DNA of 21,129 bases, taken from the IMG/VR virus record IMGVR_UViG_3300047546_000758, positions 1 to 21,129 of that record, one strand, 5' to 3'. The notes below the pieces were generated by a model. It was given only the letters and a program-made list of their open reading frames with translations. It ran no database searches and was not told the origin of the DNA. Both the position numbers and the translations under genes were made by a program. Each line of letters starts with the position of its first letter. Position 1 is the first letter of the stretch. This stretch comes from a virus. This document shows, one piece after another, positions 14,155 through 20,246 of this stretch.

Positions 14155-14450
14155 TAGAAAACCTCTATTCTCCCGTATTTGATAATGAATTCACGAAACT
14201 CTTCATCAGAGCTCTGTGCTAGTTCTGCTTCTTGTGGACTTGCTTTTTTAGAAATCTCTAGAGGGTATGTTCCATTGTTGGTAGCCATCTTACTTCTAAC
14301 AAACTTAAGATGCTTGCAGTCATAAGTTGTTTGCCAACCTGGGCATGTGCAATAGAGCCTATCTGATTCATCTACGCTGACTTCAAAAATGCCAGGGTTG
14401 AATGAACTCTTAGTACTAAGAAATACTTGGATTAATCTTTTGCCCACCAT
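14154..14450 (-). CDS. Small SWIM-type zinc finger protein
   Basis: A 98-residue protein with a SWIM signature: YCTCPGWQTTYDCKHLKFV, that is Cys34-x-Cys36, eight residues, Cys45-x-His47. SWIM fingers bind DNA or proteins and occur in recombination factors, MULE-type transposases and chromatin proteins. The rest is short: an N-terminal beta segment (IFEVSVDESDRL) and a charged helical tail (SPQEAELAQSSDEEFREFII). The ATG at 14450 has AAGGA directly before it, too close for a good Shine-Dalgarno, and the gene overlaps the loader gene by 35 bases, so the true start could lie slightly downstream at the GTG at 14447. It lies inside the replisome operon. Confidence 0.8.
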   Translation of the reverse strand: MVGKRLIQVFLSTKSSFNPGIFEVSVDESDRLYCTCPGWQTTYDCKHLKFVRSKMATNNGTYPLEISKKASPQEAELAQSSDEEFREFIIKYGRIEVF

Positions 14451-15144
14451 TCCTTAATCTTAAATCACCTTCGTCGGTTGCGAGGCGTATTTGGAAAAAA
14501 GCTTCGTTTAAAAAACTTTGTGTCGCGGGGCTATAGAGGTCTTTCCACTCCTTAGGGTTGGTGTTACTGGTGATAATCGTAGGTAAGCCCTTCTCGTATC
14601 TACCGCGTAACACCTCATGCAATAGGCTCTTCTGCCAGCCTGAGGTGTAATTATGCTCAGCTCCGACATCATCAATGACTAGAACTCTGATGTTGAATGA
14701 GTCGTCTTTACAGTCCCCTAAAATCCCGTGCCACAACTTGTACTCGCGCTCTTCATAATCACCGCTGATAATTTGACCGCGTAAAGAGATTAACCCTGTA
14801 TACGAAGTAAAATAAACTGGCCGTGATAAAGCTTTGCTATCTGTATCAAAAGATTTAAGTGGGAATGTAGTAATCATTTCTTGGAGAAGTGCAGCCCCTA
14901 CTGTGGATTTTCCAAGGCCAGGAGACCCAGCAAATAAAAGACCGCGCCCACACATCTTTCCGCCGTAAGCCCTAATAACAAAGCCAGTCTTTACTTTGCT
15001 GACCCACCCTTGTAATTCTTTATGAGAGGTCTCAGAAAGGTCTACACAGTCTTCTAGTTTCCATCCAATAAATTTTGCTGGAATGTTTGCAAGCTTAAGC
15101 CATGACTTACGACCAAGCGTTAACTTATCAATCGAGTAGGTCAT
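14416..15144 (-). CDS. DnaC-like AAA+ helicase loader
   Basis: A 242-residue AAA+ ATPase of the DnaC/DnaI type that should load the DnaB-like helicase at the origin. Motifs: an N-terminal part with IPAKFIGWKLEDC, Walker A FAGSPGLGKST (residues about 71-81), Walker B VLVIDDVGAEH (Asp158, Asp159), sensor I PTIITSNTNPKEW. The ATG at 15144 is selected because a strong GGAGGG lies eight bases upstream; the frame is open a further 37 codons, but that part runs through the initiator gene. It overlaps the initiator-like gene by 17 bases, a pairing typical of initiator and loader in phages (as in lambda O and P). Confidence 0.9.
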   Translation of the reverse strand: MTYSIDKLTLGRKSWLKLANIPAKFIGWKLEDCVDLSETSHKELQGWVSKVKTGFVIRAYGGKMCGRGLLFAGSPGLGKSTVGAALLQEMITTFPLKSFDTDSKALSRPVYFTSYTGLISLRGQIISGDYEEREYKLWHGILGDCKDDSFNIRVLVIDDVGAEHNYTSGWQKSLLHEVLRGRYEKGLPTIITSNTNPKEWKDLYSPATQSFLNEAFFQIRLATDEGDLRLRNGGQKINPSIS

Positions 15145-16063
15145 TGTTGCGTCCCTCCAAGCCACTATAGTACTCGTCCCAACTCTCTTGAGATACATGT
15201 TGGTATCGAGCACGTTCAAGAAGTGAACCGTAGTTCTTAACAAAGAGCATGGCAATAGCCGTTGGGTCTTTCATGCCTCGGATTGCAGGCTCAGCAAGAT
15301 GCAGGTCCATCATCTTTAACTCCAACTCAGGAGTTGATGTGTGTTTCTTTTGCGCAGTACTAAGTGCGTAAACAAAACGAGTCGAAGACATTTCCCAAGG
15401 TGGCAGGTCAAAACGATTATGCAACCTGTTAGCAAACTCTCTAGCAACATCCAGTGTATCCCAATCCGAGATTGGCCTTTCGCTTCGCGCTTTTTTCCGC
15501 TTCTTGTCTAGTATCGCTTTATCGTCTTTGTAATCTTGATTCTTTTGAACTTTACCTTTGACTTTTTCTTGAGCCTTTTCTTCTTCGTACTCCAAGTCAT
15601 CGGCCGAGAACTCGAAGCTCACGGTGCTACCTCCGATATTGATGATGTTTTTATCTTTATCTTTTTCTCCGAAATTTATTTTCGGGTATGCATAGGAATT
15701 AAGAGTATTAGCTATACTGCTAGATATAGTCGTATTAGCTATATTGGATATATTAGCTTTACTGCTATAGAAGCTGTATAAGCTTACTAGCAGTATGTAT
15801 AACCCATTGGATGGGTCTTGGTGCAAAGGACCATCTAATAGCCATCGGTCGGGTAAAGAAAACCCTTGAATAGTTGCCCATCGTCCATTGGCTTGTGGCT
15901 GTCTCTTGCTCCAAATTAAATTTAAAGTCTTAAGTTCACGTAAGGCTGTGCGAGTAGCATGCTTCCCGTACTTGATTTCACCGAGCTCAACAATCTTCTC
16001 GGCTGCCAGAACCTCGCCCTTGACAAGCATGTAGATGTAGATGGCTAGGGCTGCTGGGCTCAT
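15128..16063 (-). CDS. Winged-helix replication initiator-like protein
   Basis: A 311-residue protein probably acting as replication initiator, comparable in layout to lambda O or DnaD-like proteins. Residues 1-75 form a winged helix (SPAALAIYIYMLVKGEV, ATRTALRELKTLNLIWSK, RWATIQGFSLPD). Residues about 95-125 are a Ser/Asn/Ile-rich linker encoded by the repeat array, followed by a charged linker (EEEKAQEKVKGKVQKNQ, KKRKKARSE). The C-terminal domain (about 200-311, SDWDTLDVAREFANRLHNRF onward) is helical and DnaD-like in appearance. The ATG overlaps the upstream stop as ATGA, and the helicase loader comes next. DNA-binding is well supported; the initiator role is inferred from layout and the internal repeats. 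Confidence 0.78.
   Translation of the reverse strand: MSPAALAIYIYMLVKGEVLAAEKIVELGEIKYGKHATRTALRELKTLNLIWSKRQPQANGRWATIQGFSLPDRWLLDGPLHQDPSNGLYILLVSLYSFYSSKANISNIANTTISSSIANTLNSYAYPKINFGEKDKDKNIINIGGSTVSFEFSADDLEYEEEKAQEKVKGKVQKNQDYKDDKAILDKKRKKARSERPISDWDTLDVAREFANRLHNRFDLPPWEMSSTRFVYALSTAQKKHTSTPELELKMMDLHLAEPAIRGMKDPTAIAMLFVKNYGSLLERARYQHVSQESWDEYYSGLEGRNNDLLD
15655..15800. other. Candidate replication origin with iteron-like repeats
   Basis: An AT-rich stretch within the initiator gene carries three direct copies of tattagctwta at 15706-15716, 15733-15743 and 15751-15761, plus a degenerate tataagctta at 15777. Copies one and three extend to a 17-base match (tattagctwtactgcta). Start-to-start distances are 27, 18 and 26 bases. 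A 10-bp inverted pair, atactgctag at 15714-15723 and ctagcagtat at 15787-15796, brackets them, and a 6-bp hairpin (ccgaaa/tttcgg, 15669-15685) lies beside. Iterons inside the initiator gene are the lambda O arrangement. The repeats are plain to see; origin activity is inferred. Confidence 0.55.
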
Positions 16064-16692
16064 GAGTCTCTCCTCGCCCTCTTGATAGCCAACTTTGCTA
16101 TCTCGTAGATGGCGTCATAAATGGTCTCCATGAGCACTTCCTCTTCAGCTGAGTACTCTTCAGAGGCCTCTACAGGGTCCTCAGGGGCATCTTCCTCTTC
16201 GGGTGTGAGTTGTTCCTGCTCAGGTGCCTCAGCCCGCTTCTTAGGGGGCTTTAATCCAGCCACAGGGGTAATGTCGGTCAGACCATTGGTCAGGTCATAG
16301 CACCCAATGCCTTTAGCGCTCAGGGTGACAAGGGCATCTGCTGAGTCTTGGTCTTCGTCATCCCACAAAAGGAATCCGTAGACCTTAGATGTAGCGCCCT
16401 TGTAAAGCTTGCACGCCTCCTTGAGAGGTTCTTTAGCTTCATGAAAATCTGCAGCAGGGAACGCGGATAGTCGAGATGCATCGGGTGTATATACGACGCA
16501 ATCAAGACCCTTTTCACGAGCAAACTTTGCTGCAATAACCTGTCCCTCCGATGCTCGGTTGAGCACTATCGGAACAATGACAGGCTTAATGTTTTGTTGT
16601 TTTAAAGGAACAATGTAATCGTTTAGTAATGCTTCAATGTTGTTTTTACTTGTCTGACCATTACCAGCGACGAAAAGAAATGCTGAGTCCAT
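16060..16692 (-). CDS. Rossmann-like protein with acidic tail, first gene of replication module
   Basis: A 210-residue protein of unknown function. Residues 1-140 look like an alternating alpha/beta Rossmann-type domain: AFLFVAGNGQTSKNNIEAL (strand, Gly loop, helix), IKPVIVPIVLNRA, GLDCVVYTPDAS, VYGFLLWDDEDQDSADALV and KGIGCYDLTNGLTDI. The order recalls the SLOG/YspA-like nucleotide-binding proteins but I cannot assign it. Residues about 155-195 are a Pro/Glu-rich acidic linker, and the tail ends in a helix (YDAIYEIAKLAIKRARRDS). The ATG at 16692 has AAAGGAG four bases before it; a TTG 15 bases upstream in frame is not credible. Its ribosome-binding site sits in a perfect hairpin. Confidence 0.75.
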   Translation of the reverse strand: MDSAFLFVAGNGQTSKNNIEALLNDYIVPLKQQNIKPVIVPIVLNRASEGQVIAAKFAREKGLDCVVYTPDASRLSAFPAADFHEAKEPLKEACKLYKGATSKVYGFLLWDDEDQDSADALVTLSAKGIGCYDLTNGLTDITPVAGLKPPKKRAEAPEQEQLTPEEEDAPEDPVEASEEYSAEEEVLMETIYDAIYEIAKLAIKRARRDS

Positions 16693-16717
16693 GAGTCTCC
16701 TTTCCAAGGGAGACTCA
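16692..16717 (-). promoter_or_regulatory. Perfect 9-bp dyad covering the start of the replication module
   Basis: Inverted repeat tgagtctcc (16692-16700) and ggagactca (16709-16717) with an 8-base loop. On the mRNA the 3' arm contains the Shine-Dalgarno GGAG and the A of the ATG at 16692, so folding would hide the ribosome-binding site. As DNA it could equally be an operator near the start site of the promoter candidate just upstream. Confidence 0.55.
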
Positions 16718-16743
16718 GTGTATACACCTACCGCTTAGGAGGC
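16715..16743 (-). promoter_or_regulatory. Weak candidate promoter for the replication module
   Basis: On the minus strand TTGCCT lies about 17 bases before TACACT, which ends just ahead of the dyad at the first replication gene. TTGCCT matches four of six -35 positions and TACACT fits TANNNT. It lies at the junction between the tail and replication modules and overlaps the end of the membrane-protein gene, which makes sense for a module boundary, but neither box is strong. Confidence 0.3.
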
Positions 16744-16988
16744 AACACTGGAGGAAACAGCGGGGTGGCGAGCCTATCGGCAATGAGTAACAAAAGTAAT
16801 GAAAGGAACGAAGTAGCACAAACTAGGACAACCTTATGTGCAATAGTAACGTGAGGCGTTACTACGTAGATAGCACAGGTAGATAACGCTACGGCAAGGG
16901 GAGCCTTCCACCATCTAAGCCTAATTACTTCGTTAAAGATGGCTAGAAAAAAAGATGAACACAACGCACAAATGATGATGGTTTCCAT
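16728..16988 (-). CDS. Small membrane protein between tail and replication modules
   Basis: An 86-residue hydrophobic protein with about three membrane helices: IIICALCSSFFLAIF (residues about 4-18), APLAVALSTCAIYVV (29-43) and IAHKVVLVCATSFLSLLLLL (49-68). Short charged loops separate them (NEVIRLRWWK) and the tail is Pro-rich and basic (ATPLFPPVLPPKR). Size and topology fit a holin-like or other phage inner-membrane protein, and it directly follows tail genes, but there is no endolysin beside it to support a lysis cassette. The ATG at 16988 has no clear Shine-Dalgarno and lies nine bases after the tail-protein stop, so re-initiation is likely. Confidence 0.7.
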   Translation of the reverse strand: METIIICALCSSFFLAIFNEVIRLRWWKAPLAVALSTCAIYVVTPHVTIAHKVVLVCATSFLSLLLLLIADRLATPLFPPVLPPKR

Positions 16989-16997
16989 GGATAGATA

Positions 16998-19820
16998 CTA
17001 CAACGCTGCGTAGTAAATTGCATAGTTCGTACCCGCCATTAGGTAGTCGCTAAGGGTACTTTTTACTCGCCCGTAGGTTGCATTACGGTTTCTGTAGTAA
17101 TGGCTACGACTAGCTCCAGGGGTTCCTTGCCATCTTAAATCGTTTTGGTCTGCGTATCCATAGCTTCCATCAAAGTACTCAAGAACAAAGGAACTTTTTT
17201 CAAACAGCATCTGGTCAAAAACAAGGCCGATACCAGCTGCTGTTGGGGAAGCCCAAGAAGTTCTAGCAATTGCATAAGCTGCTGATTCAGGAGCAGTAGC
17301 GGTTACAAATGGGCGGATAAATGTAAGGGTTGCGTTTAAAGGTACTACCCATGTTGCGCTAGAAGATGTTCCTAAAAATACTTTATTTGTGTCATACCAG
17401 TCAATTTGCATAACAATGTTTTGATTTACTGTTGGGTTGTTGTCTGCTGACATAATAAAGTACCCGCTATATGTGTATGCATTACCAGCAAGCACAGAAA
17501 TATAGTTTGCAGTATCCACAACAGCGCAGTGTCTAAGTTCAACATCAGATGTTCCAGTAGAGTAGATTTCTCCTGAGTTTGCACTGTTAGCAATGTTAGT
17601 TGAGCCTGTGCTCACAACTTCACCAACAGCTACATCTAGGGTTGCGTTCGTTACACTCCAAGGGTTGGTAGAGCCAAAGTCAAAATTTGGATTTTTTAAC
17701 TCATTGACTCTATCAGCAAGCACATAGATTTGAAGTTGTCTTGCATCTTGGTAATAAGTTGCAGAAGAGCCTTGTTCAAATTGAACCGCATCAATATAGT
17801 GAACCTCATTGAGCGCAGCGCTTGCTATAGCTACTCTTCCTATTGCAAAGTAAGCCAATGGGTTTGAAGCCCCACTAACAGAGATGCTAGACCAGTTGAC
17901 ATTGCTGGTGGTAGATGGGGTTCCAGTAACAGTGCTGAGTAAGTTGCCTCTGTAGTCGTACCAATCAATATATAAAGTAACTGAACGCGTAGTTGATGCT
18001 GATAGCATCTTAACGCTAAATGTGTAGTTTGTGCTTGCGCTAACAGGTACTCCAGTAGTTAAAGGAGAGGTAGAGTCTGCGCATCTAGCTGTTACGGTCC
18101 CCGCGTTTGTACATTTAATGATGCCAACACCAAGACGAGTGTTATCGATATTAGCTGGATTGCTTCCTTCAAGGTATGGCAGGAATGAATAAGGGTAAAC
18201 ATAACCACCAGAGCCAGTACTTGCTGCCACATTAGAAGGTGTAGAAATAGTAGTAGTAGTAACACCGTATAAAGTGTTAGTAGTGGAGGAGACAGTTACG
18301 CTAGAACTATAGATATTATCTAAACCGTTGGACCCCAAAATACGAATTGCATTCCCATTTGTAAATGAATATGGAGATGTTGAGGGATAGGTTAGAGTTA
18401 AAGTTAATGTTGTTCCTGTAGTAACCCAGTTATTTATATAAGCAGCAACACCAGATTTGATTGTTGCGTTAGTTGCTTTCCAATTTCCCACGCCCAACTC
18501 AAAAGAACTACTGTCATTATCCAACATTAAATTTTTACCTTGAATAATTGTGGACTCTAATCCAGTAAAAGCTTTAATGTAATCTTTGGTTCCCAATAAA
18601 CTTCCTTTAGATTGGTAGAGGTGCGTGGCATTAGATAGTAAAGAACGCATTCTCTTAAATCCAAGTTCTGGTTCATAAATAAATTTAAACTCTTGAAGAG
18701 CTGCTGGTAATAGCTGCCCAGCAACATGCTTCATGTCGTATCTAGTAGCAGCTAAGGTTGCATATGTTTTAAGAAGGTCATAGTAAAAACCAAATAAAGC
18801 CAAGAAACTACGAAGCGTAGGATTTTCTTGATTCTCAATACTTTGAGTAGTGTCTACTACTTTATAGATATCTGGAAGGTAGTCATACATAAGGGCTTGA
18901 GTACCGTAGTCTTTAACAGAAAGACCTACCGCATTTCCAGCTCTAACCCATTGAGTATTGAGACCCGCAATAGAGTTTGGGCTAATTGTTGCAGTCCCAG
19001 TAGCTCCAGAAACAACGGTAAAAGTATTAGTAGTTCTAGCAATTACTTGATAACCAGAAATGTTGTACGTAATTGGAAAGACACCATTTACACCTACTAA
19101 ATCTCCCGTTAAAAACGTGTGAGCTCCAGCAGTTGTATAGGTTACTGTACCGTTACCGTTAGAGACTACATCGATTACGTAAACTGGATTTGATAAAGTT
19201 TTAACAAAAATAGAATAGTAATAAAAATGTTCTTGCTCTAATTGATTTATGAGAAGGTACCCGCCTGTACCGCTTCCAGAGGAACCACTGTATAAAACTT
19301 CAATAGTATAAGTTTGAGGAAAGATAACGGGACGTGTTTGAGTAGGTTGTGTTAAATATACACTGTTAATAATGTAAGTGCCGTCTACTGCGGTACCTCC
19401 AAAAACAGATACAGATGTACCTGAAACAAGGTAAGCACCATCAACCACTTCTATATTTAGAATACCTCCAGCAGCACTCCAACTAACAATTTCTCTTTTT
19501 TTATTGTGAACCTCATTATCAACTCTAGGTGAAATTGATTGACCTACTCCCACTGGGTCGTAAAAATCAACAGGGGTAGCTGCTGCGGTGTTGCCTCGAA
19601 CTTGGTCTACAAGAACCGTTCCATCATCGGCGGTTTGCGGAAACCCATAGCTATTACGCAGTAAACGAATACCTGTCCAGTTACCTGCTGGGGTAGCCCA
19701 TGTCACATGGATTTTTCCATAGTCAATGGCAGTCGCATTAAACGGAGCAGCATCATAGTCTGCAAGAGCTATGTTTCCGTAATATGCGCGACCGTAATAG
19801 TCGACCCCGTAACGTGCCAT
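16998..19820 (-). CDS. Baseplate gpI-like protein fused to adhesin modules
   Basis: A 940-residue structural protein. An N-terminal fibronectin-III-like part (about 25-85, resuming near 195-212: HVTWATPAGNWTGIRLLRN and FYYYSIFVK) leads to a P2 gpI-like tail segment (about 300-425: AGNAVGLSVKDYG, YDYLPDIYKVVD, LRSFLALFGFYYDLLKTY, GQLLPAALQEF, KGSLLGTKDYIKAFTG). Two jelly-roll carbohydrate-binding-like domains follow (about 430-690 and 702-885; NYTFSVKML then YIDWYDYRGN, and AYTYSGYFIM then QIDWYDTNK), with a short tail. Three small beta modules are inserted at about 108-192, 212-290 and 464-543. It should join baseplate and host-binding functions. It lies three bases after the small tail-region gene; the Shine-Dalgarno is weak. 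Confidence 0.85.
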   Translation of the reverse strand: MARYGVDYYGRAYYGNIALADYDAAPFNATAIDYGKIHVTWATPAGNWTGIRLLRNSYGFPQTADDGTVLVDQVRGNTAAATPVDFYDPVGVGQSISPRVDNEVHNKKREIVSWSAAGGILNIEVVDGAYLVSGTSVSVFGGTAVDGTYIINSVYLTQPTQTRPVIFPQTYTIEVLYSGSSGSGTGGYLLINQLEQEHFYYYSIFVKTLSNPVYVIDVVSNGNGTVTYTTAGAHTFLTGDLVGVNGVFPITYNISGYQVIARTTNTFTVVSGATGTATISPNSIAGLNTQWVRAGNAVGLSVKDYGTQALMYDYLPDIYKVVDTTQSIENQENPTLRSFLALFGFYYDLLKTYATLAATRYDMKHVAGQLLPAALQEFKFIYEPELGFKRMRSLLSNATHLYQSKGSLLGTKDYIKAFTGLESTIIQGKNLMLDNDSSSFELGVGNWKATNATIKSGVAAYINNWVTTGTTLTLTLTYPSTSPYSFTNGNAIRILGSNGLDNIYSSSVTVSSTTNTLYGVTTTTISTPSNVAASTGSGGYVYPYSFLPYLEGSNPANIDNTRLGVGIIKCTNAGTVTARCADSTSPLTTGVPVSASTNYTFSVKMLSASTTRSVTLYIDWYDYRGNLLSTVTGTPSTTSNVNWSSISVSGASNPLAYFAIGRVAIASAALNEVHYIDAVQFEQGSSATYYQDARQLQIYVLADRVNELKNPNFDFGSTNPWSVTNATLDVAVGEVVSTGSTNIANSANSGEIYSTGTSDVELRHCAVVDTANYISVLAGNAYTYSGYFIMSADNNPTVNQNIVMQIDWYDTNKVFLGTSSSATWVVPLNATLTFIRPFVTATAPESAAYAIARTSWASPTAAGIGLVFDQMLFEKSSFVLEYFDGSYGYADQNDLRWQGTPGASRSHYYRNRNATYGRVKSTLSDYLMAGTNYAIYYAAL

Positions 19821-19823
19821 CTA

Positions 19824-20234
19824 TTAATATCCGCCCATCACCGCAATGGCTTGATTATTATTGATTAATGAATCATGAGTAGACACAAGAGAAGTTAATG
19901 TAGGAATAGTACTTGCTTGACTTACAGCATAGTTAGCTAATCCCTCAACGTTAGTAATGCGGTCAGAGACCGTACTGAATGTAGTTAATCCTGCATAGAT
20001 ATACGTTGTTATATCTGGGGTGCTTGAGCCAGCAGTAGTTAAAGTTAAGAAATTATTTAAAGCATTCTTTCCAAACTTTCCAGAAATGTTTGGAGTAATA
20101 CCTATGGTAGTTTCTAAAGCTAAAACTTCAGCTTGAACAGAGTTAGGGTCGGAAGCATCAATCAGGTCTACGTTGTTCTGTTTTGTAGTAAACGTAGTGA
20201 CGATGCTAGCGGGGTATGATGCATATGTTGGCAT
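19824..20234 (-). CDS. Small conserved tail-region protein
   Basis: A 136-residue protein of a type often found among phage tail genes. It begins MPTYASYPASIVTTFTTKQN, then has a DASDPNSVQAEVLALETTIG segment that resembles the repeated 'VN-LQ-E--A-E--LG' motif of small tail or fibre proteins in aquatic phages, followed by a Thr/Ser-rich region and predicted helices (SDRITNVEGLANYAVSQAS). It ends AVMGGY. The ATG has a strong AAGGAG site and lies 12 bases after the stop of the gpJ-like gene. It probably helps attach or decorate the baseplate or fibre; its exact part is unknown. Confidence 0.75.
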   Translation of the reverse strand: MPTYASYPASIVTTFTTKQNNVDLIDASDPNSVQAEVLALETTIGITPNISGKFGKNALNNFLTLTTAGSSTPDITTYIYAGLTTFSTVSDRITNVEGLANYAVSQASTIPTLTSLVSTHDSLINNNQAIAVMGGY

Positions 20235-20246
20235 TTCTTCTCCTTA

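Noticed and set aside
15145-15255. N-terminal extension of the helicase loader by 37 residues
   Set aside because: The extension lies wholly in the initiator gene, and the ATG at 15144 has a strong GGAGGG site eight bases before it.
16728-16988. Firm holin assignment for the small membrane protein
   Set aside because: Topology fits, but there is no endolysin beside it and many phage membrane proteins share this size.
18828-19100. Plus-strand 90-residue frame inside the tail protein
   Set aside because: Ser/Asn/Thr-rich antisense shadow of the 940-residue gene with no ribosome-binding site.
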